64,000 nucleotides of DNA from Draconibacterium mangrovi (GCF_010586825.1 NZ_JAAAGB010000011.1:62001-126000); one strand, 5' to 3'. Positions 24,525 to 33,340 are shown, counted from the first letter of the stretch. Program-made: numbers and translations. The notes: generated from the sequence alone by a model not told the origin.

Positions 24525-25533
24525 AAGGAATTATATTTTACATGGCCTCTTTTGGTTGGCATGGGTAATATCGTTCACGTTTATTCAAACTTTGAATGAA
24601 GGAATTACTTCGTTGCATGTCTGGCTAATGTATTATCTCATTACTTTGCCTGTATTTGTAATACACACCTATTTAATTGCCTACTGGCTATTGCCTAAAA
24701 CATTTTTTCTGGGGCGTTATTTGCTGTTTGCTCTAGGTATAACCGTTTTTTTAATCGTATTTTCAGTAATCGAGTTACTATGGAGCAACTACCTGGTTTT
24801 TTATCTTTTTGATAGAAGCAGAATGTTTGCTCCCGGATTTCTGAATCTTAAAAATATTGTAATCAGTGGCGTGGGGAATCATTACATCATTCTGGTTTTT
24901 TTGGCTATAAAAGCCGGTAGCTCGTGGTATAGGGCCGAATATCAGAAGGAGGAATTGCTGCGTTCGAAGCTCGAAACCGAACTGGAGATATATCGTTATC
25001 AGTTGCAACCCCGCATTGTTCTGGAATTGATTGAGGAGCTGGAGGTTTTGTCGTTAAAAAAGGTGGAAACGGCACCGGAAATGATTATTAATATTTCGAA
25101 TTTCCTCAACCGGTTTCTTTACGAAGGAAAAGAAGAATTGATACCGCTGGAACTGGAAGTAAAGTTGCTTGAGGAGTTTATGACCATTCATAACCATGCG
25201 TTGGGCGAGCGGCTAAGCAGTAATTTTATTGTTAGCGGCAACCTCAAATCGTATGTAGTTCCGCCACTTTTGCTGCTTCCGTTCATAAATTCTGCAATAA
25301 AAATAGCCTACGAATGTAACGAAACGTATGAAAGTACAGTCATTATTAAAGCAGAGCGAAAGTATTTGCTGTTTTCGTTTACCTTTTGGAGCGAAAACAG
25401 TTTTAAGATAGCCGACGATGAAGACAATAAAATTACCTACCGGCGTTTGAACTATAATTTTCCGGGTAAACACCGGTTGGTAGAGAACATTGATGACAAT
25501 TTTAGAGAATTTAGTATAGAAATTTACCCGTAA
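24496..25533 (+). CDS. LytS-like pseudokinase (histidine and ATP-site residues lost)
   Basis: The 345-residue protein has the same plan as the kinase before it: four membrane helices (about 15-35, 45-65, 73-105, 120-140), a coiled linker, then a His_kinase-like domain. The H box should read LQPHFLFNTLNNL; here it is YQLQPRIVLELIEEL, with Arg173 in place of His and Glu177 in place of Asn. The N box is also degraded (LLPFINSAIKIAYE, lacking the ENSxKHG residues), and no glycine-rich ATP lid is visible. The frame is intact and long, so this is not recent decay. It overlaps the active kinase by 29 bp, suggesting coupled translation and a heteromeric complex. Function as an allosteric partner or ligand sensor is inference. 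Confidence 0.82.
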   Translation: MKTGILHIAKRNYILHGLFWLAWVISFTFIQTLNEGITSLHVWLMYYLITLPVFVIHTYLIAYWLLPKTFFLGRYLLFALGITVFLIVFSVIELLWSNYLVFYLFDRSRMFAPGFLNLKNIVISGVGNHYIILVFLAIKAGSSWYRAEYQKEELLRSKLETELEIYRYQLQPRIVLELIEELEVLSLKKVETAPEMIINISNFLNRFLYEGKEELIPLELEVKLLEEFMTIHNHALGERLSSNFIVSGNLKSYVVPPLLLLPFINSAIKIAYECNETYESTVIIKAERKYLLFSFTFWSENSFKIADDEDNKITYRRLNYNFPGKHRLVENIDDNFREFSIEIYP

Positions 25534-25641
25534 AAGTGTAACACTATTCCTATTTCTCGTACTATTTTAGTAACAGATTGAAAACAGACTGAAGCAGGTG
25601 CTTCGGATTTAACAGAAAACAAAAGCTAATTTCGTATTACC

Positions 25642-26364
25642 ATGAAAACAAAGTGCCTCATTATCGATGATGAGCCTCTTGCACGTGACTTGATGCGCTC
25701 GCACATTGAAAAACTAGATAACTTTGAAATTTGTGCAGAATGTGGCGATGCCATGAAAGCCCTGCAGGAACTTCATAATCACAAGATTGATCTGATGTTT
25801 ATGGACATTCAGATGCCCCAGATAACAGGAATCGAATTCCTGAGAACATTAAAAAATCCGCCAAAAGTTATTATTACCACTGCTTACCGCGAGTACGCTC
25901 TTGAAGGGTTTGAGCTGGATGTGGTCGACTTTCTGCTGAAACCGATAACTTTCGAGCGTTTCTTAAAATCGGTAAATAAATATTACCAATCGGTACAAGA
26001 CGATGTACCGGCTGCGCAACCTGTTCCTTCAACAAATGGAAATTCCGATGAAGCCTTTATTTATGTGAAGGAGAATAAAAAGGTCTTAAAGGTTCATTTA
26101 AACGAAATTCTTTATGTTGAGGGTTTGAGCGAGTACGTGCAGATTTATACCACCGAGAAAAAGATTATCACAAAAACCAGTATGACGCACATGTCGGAAA
26201 AACTGCCCGAAAGTGGTTTTATGCGTATTCATAAATCGTTTATAGTGTCGCTGTCAAAAATCGAAGCATTTACATCGACCAGTATCGAGGTTCCGGGAAA
26301 AGAATTACCCATCGGGCGAAGTTACAAAAATGCGGTGCTCGAGGTTTTGCAGCTTCAGGGCTAG
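25642..26364 (+). CDS. LytTR-type response regulator
   Basis: The 240-residue protein has a receiver domain (1-115) with D9/D10, phosphoacceptor D55 in LMFMDIQMP and the lysine in LLKPI, then a LytTR DNA-binding domain (about 135-238) with YVEGLSEYVQIYT and FMRIHKSFIVSL. LytTR proteins bind direct repeats near promoters. It lies 108 bp after the pseudokinase and completes a kinase-pseudokinase-regulator operon. Target genes are not evident from this window. The stop codon shares the sequence CTAG with the stop of the convergent gene. Confidence 0.92.
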   Translation: MKTKCLIIDDEPLARDLMRSHIEKLDNFEICAECGDAMKALQELHNHKIDLMFMDIQMPQITGIEFLRTLKNPPKVIITTAYREYALEGFELDVVDFLLKPITFERFLKSVNKYYQSVQDDVPAAQPVPSTNGNSDEAFIYVKENKKVLKVHLNEILYVEGLSEYVQIYTTEKKIITKTSMTHMSEKLPESGFMRIHKSFIVSLSKIEAFTSTSIEVPGKELPIGRSYKNAVLEVLQLQG

Positions 26365-26936
26365 GAAATAGCTCCTGCATTTACAAATAGTTGCCATAGT
26401 TTTATGATTCCGGAGTCTTCTTCTTCCAACGATTTTATTGGCGAAAGTTGCAAGTACGAAATTCGTTGATCGTTTACGGACTGAAGATTTTGTTCCGTGT
26501 CATCACTAATCGGAATTTTATGCACACATAAAGTAAGTACCGTTTTTAGTGTGGTGGCGCGTACCCTGATGGTGTGTTTCGAAAACTTTGCCGGATGAAT
26601 GTGGATATAACGGTCGGGCTGATTGCCCTGTTTTATCAGCCATTTTGATTCGTCGGGTAAGGTTATCTTTTTCCACTCTGCATTTCGCAACCAGTTGTTG
26701 AAGTCGGTTTGGGTGATAATATTTTTTGTTTCGAAATAGTTGAGGCTGGCCTTACAAACCTGTTCCGGCGTTAGTTCTCCAAGGTAAAAATCGAACAGGT
26801 TATTCCCAATCGAAAGAAGTGCTTTTTCGATAACGTTCCAGTTGCCTTTTTGCCATTCAGTAAGTTCGTTCAGTAGAAAGTGAAAATGATGTTTGTATGG
26901 ATTATATTGGATCGGTAACGGAATTTCTGGCGGCAT
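26361..26936 (-). CDS. Conserved hypothetical protein
   Basis: The 191-residue soluble protein has no signal peptide or membrane span. I do not recognise a domain. The central part has HIHPAKFSKHTIRVRATTLKTV, a basic strand-turn-strand region, and the N-terminus is rich in aromatic residues and histidine (YNPYKHHFHFLLNEL). Similar unannotated proteins are common next to class IV aminotransferase genes in this phylum, from memory only. It is transcribed divergently from the aminotransferase and ends within the LytTR stop. Confidence 0.65.
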   Translation of the reverse strand: MPPEIPLPIQYNPYKHHFHFLLNELTEWQKGNWNVIEKALLSIGNNLFDFYLGELTPEQVCKASLNYFETKNIITQTDFNNWLRNAEWKKITLPDESKWLIKQGNQPDRYIHIHPAKFSKHTIRVRATTLKTVLTLCVHKIPISDDTEQNLQSVNDQRISYLQLSPIKSLEEEDSGIIKLWQLFVNAGAIS

Positions 26937-26984
26937 TTGAATTGCTTTTGAAACATTTCAATAAATTTACCACAAAAGAAACAG

Positions 26985-27800
26985 ATGGCACTTTTTCCAA
27001 TCCATAAATATTTTGTTTTTAACGGTAGGCTTGTGCCGGTTTCTACTTTTGTGCCGGCCGAAAACGAAGGCGGGATCTACGAAGTTTTACGTGTTGTAGA
27101 TGGCATCCCACTATTTTTAGATGAGCACCTGCAACGTTTTCAACATTCGGCTGAACTGGCCGGAAAAGAGATTCGATACAGCTGCACGCAGTTGGAGGCG
27201 TTCTTGAATCAGCTGATCATTAGAAACGAGGTAGATGAAGGAAATATTCTTATTTCGTGTAAAACCAACCTGAAAGCTTTTTTTATAGCCCATAATTATC
27301 CTTCCGCTGAACAGTACAAGTCGGGAATTCGGTGCGGACTTTTACACGCCGAGCGCATGAATCCGAATGCCAAAGTTTTTCAAACCGAAGTACGCAAACA
27401 AGCCAACCAGCTGATGGAAACCTTAGGTTTTTACGAAGTGTTGTTGGTCGATCATGAACAGCGAATTACCGAAGGAAGCCGAAGCAACGTGTTTTTTATA
27501 AAAGGCGATGAAATAATCACGCCTCCGGGTAAACATGTTCTGTTGGGGATCACACGTCAGAAAACAATTACCTGTGCCAATCGGCTTAACCTGAAAATAC
27601 GTGAAGCTGAAATACCACTGGATAGATTGACCGGTTTGGATGCTGCATTTATCACCGGTACTTCACCCAAAATACTCCCAATAAAAGAAGTTGACGGGCA
27701 TTCGTTTGATGTGGATAATAAAGTATTACGAAGTTTGATGAACGAATACGATAAAGTCATTCAGGAAGACATACAAAATAGGGTTAGGAAGTCCGGATAA
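26985..27800 (+). CDS. Class IV (BCAT/DAAT/ADC lyase-like) PLP-dependent enzyme
   Basis: The 271-residue protein belongs to aminotransferase class IV. It shows RVVDGIPLFLDEHLQRF (36-52), ITEGSRSNVFF, which binds the cofactor phosphate, and LLGITRQ, which precedes the last helix. K130, 21 residues before the glutamate in FYEVLLVD, is the likely PLP lysine. The family covers branched-chain and D-amino acid transaminases and aminodeoxychorismate lyase (PabC). Short length and the lack of the usual IlvE signature favour a PabC- or DAAT-like role, but specificity cannot be read by eye. Confidence 0.8.
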   Translation: MALFPIHKYFVFNGRLVPVSTFVPAENEGGIYEVLRVVDGIPLFLDEHLQRFQHSAELAGKEIRYSCTQLEAFLNQLIIRNEVDEGNILISCKTNLKAFFIAHNYPSAEQYKSGIRCGLLHAERMNPNAKVFQTEVRKQANQLMETLGFYEVLLVDHEQRITEGSRSNVFFIKGDEIITPPGKHVLLGITRQKTITCANRLNLKIREAEIPLDRLTGLDAAFITGTSPKILPIKEVDGHSFDVDNKVLRSLMNEYDKVIQEDIQNRVRKSG

Positions 27801-27875
27801 AATCAATAATAATAAGAGTATATATTGTTTGTGTTTGATATATAGATTGTGATTCATTTGTCTTTTCAGACAGAA

Positions 27876-28260
27876 AATACTTTTTCCTATAGCTGAAAAA
27901 GTATTCAAAAAAGCCACCGCTGACGATAAAAAGCTAAAAATAAATTCCTTTCACTAAAATCAAGAAACTTCCCGATGCTACGATCGGGACAGGCTCTCCT
28001 TTTAGTCCTTCGTACCTCAGGCCTAACGATCGTCAAACAGACTTGATTTTTAACGTTCTATCCATTCATTTTCTTAACGCTTTTTCTCGAAGGCGGACTT
28101 TGGCAAATCTGTTGCGGGCGCGTCAAAAATCCGTCAGTCGGGCTAATTGGCCGCATTGAAAAAACGCAGAGGTTATTTTTTGATCCCGATAAAATCGGGA
28201 CTTTCTTTTGATCGATTGCAAAAGAAAGAGCCCGTCTGGCTTGAAGACAAAAGTCACCTA
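27876..28260. repeat. Hairpin-rich intergenic island, probable dispersed repeat
   Basis: This stretch, inside the 590-bp gap 27801-28390, has no reading frame of note but several perfect dyads: AATACTTTTTC with GAAAAAGTATT (27876-27905), CCCGAT with ATCGGG (about 27971-27987), CCCGAT/ATCGGG again (about 28184-28198), and CTTTCTTTTG with CAAAAGAAAG (28201-28228). AAAATCAAG near 27957 and CTTGATTTT near 28041 bracket the middle. The base composition is higher in GC than the flanks. I recall similar hairpin-rich intergenic text in other Bacteroidota genomes; copy number must be tested. Confidence 0.5.
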
Positions 28261-28322
28261 ATTAATTTGTTGTTTCGGGTCTTCAGGAATTCAGCATACA
28301 GAGATTATTTTAATACATAAAA

Positions 28323-28370
28323 AAGGTTGTCAGGGATAGTGGGTGATTAAACACCGGGCCTGACAACCTT
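28323..28370 (-). terminator. Intrinsic terminator of the alcohol dehydrogenase gene
   Basis: AAGGTTGTCAGG (28323-28334) pairs perfectly with CCTGACAACCTT (28359-28370), with an inner GGTG/CACC pairing. Read leftward it ends in a run of T. It lies 20 bp after the gene's stop codon. Confidence 0.9.
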
Positions 28371-28390
28371 ATATTTTATCTGGAAAGCTA

Positions 28391-29545
28391 TTACAATCGG
28401 TTTCTCAAAATCTTCTCAATTTCAAGGTAATCCATATCCTGTTTCTCGCCAATTTTTGCCTCGCTTTGTTTAAAGCGGTCAACAATTTTAGTTATGGTCG
28501 ATTCAGGAACATCATAATCCGGCAAACGGCATGGTACGCCTAACGATTCAAAGAACTCAACAGTTCGGGCAATAATGGCGTCGATTCTTTCATCCTCGTT
28601 ACCAGCTGTAATGCCCCAAATTCGTTCGCCATATTGTAAGATCTTATCTTTTTTGTTATCGCGCTTAATGTGCATCACACCCGGCAAAACAATGGCCAGT
28701 GTTCGTCCGTGGTCTATTCCGTGGAAAGCCGTTAATTCGTGACCAATAACGTGTGTCGACCAGTCTTGCGGTACACCAACTGCAATCATGCCGTTCAGTG
28801 CCATTGTTGCACACCACATAAAGTTGGCGGCAGCGTCGTAGTTTTTACGGTCGGCCAGAACCTTCGGACCTTCCTCAATAAGCGTGGTCAGGATACTTTC
28901 TGCCAGCCTGTCCTGAAGCGGCGAATTCACTTTAAAAGTCAGGTATTGCTCCATTACGTGAACAAAGGCATCAACAACGCCGTTGGCCACCTGGCGGTCG
29001 GGCAGGGTAAAAACACATTCCGGATCGAGTACCGAAAACTGTGGCATTACCAGCGGTGAGCCAAAAGCTTTTTTCTCCTGCCTTTCAACACGTGTAATTA
29101 CTGAATTTCCGTTCATCTCCGATCCTGTTGCCGGCAGGGTTAAAACCGCACCCAAGGGCAACGCTTTTTCAACTGGTGCACCTGCAACCAGAATATCCCA
29201 TGGATCGCCGTTTTCATACAAAGCAGCAGCGGCAATAAATTTTGTGGCATCAAGTACCGAACCTCCGCCTACTGCCAGCAGAAAATCAATATTTTTCTTT
29301 TTTACAACATCTACTGCTTCCATACAGGTTTCGTAATGCGGATTGGCCTCAATTCCGCTAAATTCTTCAACCGTGCAACCTTTTAAAGCGGCCATTACCT
29401 GGTCGTAAACTCCGGTGCGTTTTATGCTTCCGCCACCGTAAATCATTAAAATGTTTGCATTAGCAGGAATTTCACCGGATAGTTTTGAAATCGATTCTTT
29501 TCCAAAAAGAATTTTAACCGGATTTCTGAATTCAAAATTGTACAT
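28391..29545 (-). CDS. yqhD: Iron-containing alcohol dehydrogenase, YqhD/BdhA-like
   Basis: The 384-residue protein matches the length of YqhD (387). It shows the NADP-binding GGGSIKR and LAVGGGSVLDATK, the LPATGSEMNGNSVIT segment and the metal site around HVMEQYLT, HELTAFHGIDHGR. YqhD-type enzymes reduce aldehydes, including lipid-peroxidation products, with NADPH. It is monocistronic and divergent from a small membrane protein gene; a perfect palindrome and a -7 box lie in the shared upstream region. Confidence 0.9.
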   Translation of the reverse strand: MYNFEFRNPVKILFGKESISKLSGEIPANANILMIYGGGSIKRTGVYDQVMAALKGCTVEEFSGIEANPHYETCMEAVDVVKKKNIDFLLAVGGGSVLDATKFIAAAALYENGDPWDILVAGAPVEKALPLGAVLTLPATGSEMNGNSVITRVERQEKKAFGSPLVMPQFSVLDPECVFTLPDRQVANGVVDAFVHVMEQYLTFKVNSPLQDRLAESILTTLIEEGPKVLADRKNYDAAANFMWCATMALNGMIAVGVPQDWSTHVIGHELTAFHGIDHGRTLAIVLPGVMHIKRDNKKDKILQYGERIWGITAGNEDERIDAIIARTVEFFESLGVPCRLPDYDVPESTITKIVDRFKQSEAKIGEKQDMDYLEIEKILRNRL

Positions 29546-29580
29546 GAAATTTATTTTTGGTTATTTCAACTGTCATCTGA

Positions 29581-29611
29581 AACAGGCGTGCCTGTTCGTT
29601 GTTCAAAGATA
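29581..29611 (-). promoter_or_regulatory. Promoter and possible operator of the alcohol dehydrogenase gene
   Basis: On the minus strand TATCTTTG (29611-29604) matches the TAnnTTTG -7 box. The expected transcription start (about 29597) abuts a perfect dyad, AACAGGC GT GCCTGTT (29581-29596). A palindrome of two 7-bp arms at the start point is typical of a repressor site. The -33 box is poor (CAAA at 29635-29638, spacing 23). No regulator gene is adjacent. Confidence 0.45.
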
Positions 29612-29615
29612 TAAA

Positions 29616-30203
29616 ATGTGGCAGAAAAGATATTCAAATAGAGAGCTTGATTTCCGGGAAGACATTCCGAACTATTCCGACGAACAGCTAAAGGAGGTGC
29701 TGAAATTGCGCGATCATTATCAGCCGGAAGCTGCGCAGCTGGCTATTCAGGAAGCCCTGAAACGTGGGATTATTCACTCTGAGCAGGATCTTTTTTCTGA
29801 AGAATACAGATGCGAAGAAATACAGTTTTCGCTGTTCCCAAAAATTAAAAAAGACCGAATCCGAATAAAAATAAGAAAGAGTATTGCGCGCAGTTTGGTA
29901 ATATGTTCCGTGCTTCCGGAAGTGTACGGTTTAGTTGAAATGAAAACCGGGAAAAGTTGGGAAGGAGCCGGGATTCTGCTTTTTGGCTTGCTGTGGTTGT
30001 TTTGTTCTGCACAACTCATCAAAGTATTTCATGTGCTTTTTATAAGGTGTTTAATGGCGGGAACTATACTTGGGGCCATGTATATTTTTTATCGCCTCAT
30101 ATCATCGCATACCTATGTTTTTATGGATTTTTTCCTGGTTCTGGTTCTCGACGGTTTAATTTTTTATGGGTTGCTTTTTATGCTGAAAAATGCCCGGGAG
30201 TAA
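29616..30203 (+). CDS. Membrane protein of unknown function
   Basis: The 195-residue protein has a soluble N-terminal part of about 85 residues, starting MWQKRYSNRELDF and containing a short helical stretch resembling domains with DEQLKEVLKLRDHYQPEAAQLA, followed by four hydrophobic helices to the end. The ATG at 29616 is preferred to in-frame starts further upstream because those would overlap the divergent promoter and begin without a sensible N-terminus. No family was recognised. Confidence 0.65.
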   Translation: MWQKRYSNRELDFREDIPNYSDEQLKEVLKLRDHYQPEAAQLAIQEALKRGIIHSEQDLFSEEYRCEEIQFSLFPKIKKDRIRIKIRKSIARSLVICSVLPEVYGLVEMKTGKSWEGAGILLFGLLWLFCSAQLIKVFHVLFIRCLMAGTILGAMYIFYRLISSHTYVFMDFFLVLVLDGLIFYGLLFMLKNARE

Positions 30204-30288
30204 AACCGAAGCTGTTCTCAAATCCTCCATTTATCTGGGAAAAGCACGCATTCATCGAAATAAGTACAAAATACAAAAGACGAAACCT

Positions 30289-30296
30289 TACTTTTG
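30289..30296 (+). promoter_or_regulatory. -7 box upstream of the DUF2807 gene
   Basis: TACTTTTG matches TAnnTTTG, 22 bp before the ATG at 30319. No clear -33 box. Confidence 0.35.
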
Positions 30297-30318
30297 AAGC
30301 GTTATAAAAAGAAAGACT

Positions 30319-31011
30319 ATGAAAACAATATTGCTGTTTACCTTATCAATTCTATTTACGTTCAACCTATCAGCACAAAACGACGACGACTGGGATTCGC
30401 GCCGTTACGATATCGACAATTTTTCGGCCATTTACCTCGAAGGCAGTTACAAAGTGTTTTTATCGCAGGGTAACGAGAGTGCCTTAACGGTAAAAACTCC
30501 CGATGATGATGTTTTGGATGAACTGGATGTTGAAAACTGGGGCGATGAACTGCGAGTGGTCGTTGATCGTGATTTTATTAATTACGAACGCATTCACTTG
30601 TATGTAACTTTTAAAAATCTGGATAAGATTAAAGTGCAGGGCGGTTTAAATTTAAGCACCGATGGTTACCTCGATTTGAATGATCTATACGTGCAAGTTG
30701 AAGGTGGAGCTAAGATCGATCTGGAGGTAAAAGCGGAAGATATTGAGCTGGTTGGCGAAGGAGGCGTACTGGTGCAATTGAAGGGAGTGGCAGAGAAACT
30801 GGATGTAAAACTTTCGGGAGCCGGACACGTGGATGCAGAAGATCTTCGCGTTAATGATGCCCGTTTTAAAATAGAGGGAGTTGGAACCGGCTCGGTGCAT
30901 GCTGTTGAAACACTGTACGCCAAAATTGAAGGTGTTGGCAAGGTTCGCTACACCGGAAATCCAAAAGTTACCCGCGATATTGAAGGGCTTGGAAGTGTAA
31001 AAAGAGATTAA
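30319..31011 (+). CDS. Secreted DUF2807 (head GIN domain) protein
   Basis: The 230-residue protein has a signal peptide (1-19, ending NLSAQ) and one DUF2807 domain: FSAIYLEGSYKVFLSQG at the start, then repeated short strands with the pattern I/V-x-x-x-G-G/S-x (KIKVQGGLNL, DLYVQVEGGAK, DVKLSGAGHV, RFKIEGVGTGS, YAKIEGVGKV). The regular 20-residue repeat suggests a right-handed beta-solenoid. DUF2807 proteins are abundant secreted proteins of Bacteroidota; their function is not established, and adhesion has been suggested. Its N-terminal DNDDDWDSRR segment is unusually acidic. Confidence 0.88.
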   Translation: MKTILLFTLSILFTFNLSAQNDDDWDSRRYDIDNFSAIYLEGSYKVFLSQGNESALTVKTPDDDVLDELDVENWGDELRVVVDRDFINYERIHLYVTFKNLDKIKVQGGLNLSTDGYLDLNDLYVQVEGGAKIDLEVKAEDIELVGEGGVLVQLKGVAEKLDVKLSGAGHVDAEDLRVNDARFKIEGVGTGSVHAVETLYAKIEGVGKVRYTGNPKVTRDIEGLGSVKRD

Positions 31012-31071
31012 AAATATACTACTCGTACCTTCCAAAAGGTACAAATTTTCTTAGGTTTGGTTTAGGTTTAT

Positions 31072-31099
31072 AAAAGGCTATCATAGGGTAGCCTTTTTT
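31072..31099 (+). terminator. Intrinsic terminator of the DUF2807 gene
   Basis: AAGGCTA pairs with TAGCCTT over an 8-nt loop and is followed by a run of six T. A second small dyad, GTACCTT CCAA AAGGTAC, lies at 31025-31042 closer to the gene. Confidence 0.8.
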
Positions 31100-31237
31100 C
31101 TTTTATGGGAAACCTAACTTCAAACCAATTCCCCACAGATTTTTTTCATTCGATATTTACGGTTTTTGTATAAAAATCATTGCCCGAGCACTTTAAATAT
31201 GTTTATTTTGGATTCACTAATTTTTCAAAAAAGTAAA

Positions 31238-33322
31238 ATGAAGAAAATTGCACTTTTTATTTTAATTGTCATGACGATAGTTAGCTGTACGCAAAAAGAG
31301 TCGGGGCAGGTGGCAAAAAACTATGTGCCTGAAACGCCGAAATTAAGTTCAGATGTGATGACTCCTGAGGTTTTGTGGTCGTTTGGCCGCCTGGGAGGAG
31401 CGACGGTTTCGCCCGATGGATCTACGGTTCTTTATACGGTAACCTATTACAATATCGAGGAGAATAAGTCGTACCGCGATATTTATACGATTCCGGTTAC
31501 GGGGGGAGAAGCAAAAAATCTCACCAACACCGCCAGTAACGAATACAATGTTGTTTGGCGCCCCGACGGTAAGAAGATCGGTTATTTGTCTTCAGCATCC
31601 GGCAGCGTTCAGTTGTGGGAAATGAATCCTGACGGTAGTGAGAGGCAGAAGGTTTCGGAAATTGAAGGTGGAATTTTCGGATTTCAGTATGCGCCGGATA
31701 TGTCGAAAATATATTACCTGCAAACGGTAAAACTCGATAATGATATTCACGATCTTTTCCCCGATCTGCCAAAAGCCAATGCGCGCCTGGAAACAGATAT
31801 TATGTACCGCCACTGGGATACCTGGCATGATTACACCTATAACCACATTTTTATTGCCGATTATTCGGATGGAAAAGTAGGAGCAGGAACCGACATTATG
31901 AAAGGTGAACGTTTTGATTCGCCAATGAAACCTTTTGGAGGAACGGAGCAAATTGTTTGGAGTCCCGATTCAAAAACGCTGGCTTACGTTTGTAAGAAAA
32001 AGGTTGGTAAAGAATATGCGGTTTCTACCAATTCTGATATTTACATGTACGATGTTGCAAGTGGAAAAACCAGCAACTTTACTGAAGGTATGATGGGCTA
32101 TGACCAGAATCCGGTTTATTCGCCCGACGGAAAATACCTGGCTTGGGAAAGTATGGAGCGCGACGGTTACGAAGCCGATAAAAACCGTTTGTTTGTAGCC
32201 AATCTGGAAACTGGTGAAAAGAAAGACTATACCGCCGATTTTGATCAAAATGCCGCTGCATTGAGCTGGAGTGCTGATTCAAAATCGATCTATTTTATCA
32301 GCGATATTCATGCAACCGATGAAATTTACCAATTGGTTCTAGCAGATAATTCAATTACCCGTTTGACGGATGGAGTTCACAATTATCAAAGTGCAATTCC
32401 GGTTGGAAATCAATTGCTGGCACAAAAAGTTTCGATGTCGCAACCGGCTGAATTGTATTTGGTTGATCCGGCTACAGGAAAAGATAAGGCGTTAACCACT
32501 GTAAATAAAGGAATCCTTGATCAGTTAACCATGGGGAAAGTGGAAAAACGCTGGATGGAAACCACCGACGGAAAACAAATGGCTGTTTGGGTGATCTATC
32601 CGCCACACTTTGATCCGAACAAAAAATATCCGGCTCTGCTATACAATCAGGGAGGTCCGCAGGGAACGGTTAGCCAGTTTTGGTCGTACCGCTGGAATTT
32701 CCAGATGATGGCAGCCAACGATTATATTGTTGTAGCGCCAAACCGACGTGGATTACCCGGCTTTGGCCAGGAATGGAACGAGCAGATTTCAAAAGACTAC
32801 GGTGGCCAGAATATTAAAGACCTGCTGACTGCCATCGATGAAATGGCCAAAGAGCCTTTTGTTGACGAGACAAAACTGGGTGCCGTTGGTGCCAGCTACG
32901 GAGGTTATTCGGTAATGTACCTTGCCGGAAATCACGAAAAACGTTTTAAGGCTTTTATTGCTCACGATGGTATTTTTAACTTCGAACACATGTACACCAC
33001 AACCGAGGAAATGTGGTTTGTGAATTTTGATTACGGTGGTGCCTACTGGGATAAGGATAATGCCGCAGCGCAACGTTCCTACTCATTTTCGCCACACAAA
33101 TATGTTCAAAACTGGGATACGCCGATTTTGATTGTGCAGGGTGAAAAAGACTACCGCGTACCTCCGGAGCAGGGAATGGCAGCATTTAATGCAGCTGTAT
33201 TACGAGGAGTGCCTGCACAAATGTTATACCTGCCGGAAGAAAACCACTGGGTGCTGCAACCTCAAAACGGAATTTTGTGGCAGCGTGTATTTTTCAACTG
33301 GTTGGATAAGTGGTTGAAGTAA
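31238..33322 (+). CDS. S9 family prolyl-oligopeptidase-like serine peptidase, lipoprotein
   Basis: Starting at the ATG at 31238, the 694-residue protein has a lipoprotein signal with lipobox IVSC (C17). Earlier starts exist but would put 24 poorly fitting residues before it. The N-terminal 400 residues form a beta-propeller with PDG repeats (SPDGSTVLY, RPDGKKIGY, SPDSKTLAY, SPDGKYLAW). The C-terminal hydrolase has S553 in GASYGG, D638 in GEKDYRVP and H670 in ENHWVLQ. The arrangement is that of DPP IV and acylaminoacyl peptidases, which release dipeptides or blocked residues. The anchor places it at the periplasmic or outer membrane face. Confidence 0.92.
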   Translation: MKKIALFILIVMTIVSCTQKESGQVAKNYVPETPKLSSDVMTPEVLWSFGRLGGATVSPDGSTVLYTVTYYNIEENKSYRDIYTIPVTGGEAKNLTNTASNEYNVVWRPDGKKIGYLSSASGSVQLWEMNPDGSERQKVSEIEGGIFGFQYAPDMSKIYYLQTVKLDNDIHDLFPDLPKANARLETDIMYRHWDTWHDYTYNHIFIADYSDGKVGAGTDIMKGERFDSPMKPFGGTEQIVWSPDSKTLAYVCKKKVGKEYAVSTNSDIYMYDVASGKTSNFTEGMMGYDQNPVYSPDGKYLAWESMERDGYEADKNRLFVANLETGEKKDYTADFDQNAAALSWSADSKSIYFISDIHATDEIYQLVLADNSITRLTDGVHNYQSAIPVGNQLLAQKVSMSQPAELYLVDPATGKDKALTTVNKGILDQLTMGKVEKRWMETTDGKQMAVWVIYPPHFDPNKKYPALLYNQGGPQGTVSQFWSYRWNFQMMAANDYIVVAPNRRGLPGFGQEWNEQISKDYGGQNIKDLLTAIDEMAKEPFVDETKLGAVGASYGGYSVMYLAGNHEKRFKAFIAHDGIFNFEHMYTTTEEMWFVNFDYGGAYWDKDNAAAQRSYSFSPHKYVQNWDTPILIVQGEKDYRVPPEQGMAAFNAAVLRGVPAQMLYLPEENHWVLQPQNGILWQRVFFNWLDKWLK

Positions 33323-33340
33323 CATTCATAGCCTAAAAAG

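Noticed and set aside
27801-28390. An insertion sequence remnant with transposase
   Set aside because: No frame with a DDE or HUH motif is visible, so only a non-coding repeat can be supported.
29451-29615. Longer N-terminus for the membrane protein at 29616-30203
   Set aside because: It would overlap the divergent alcohol dehydrogenase gene and its promoter, and the added residues look like antisense of that gene.
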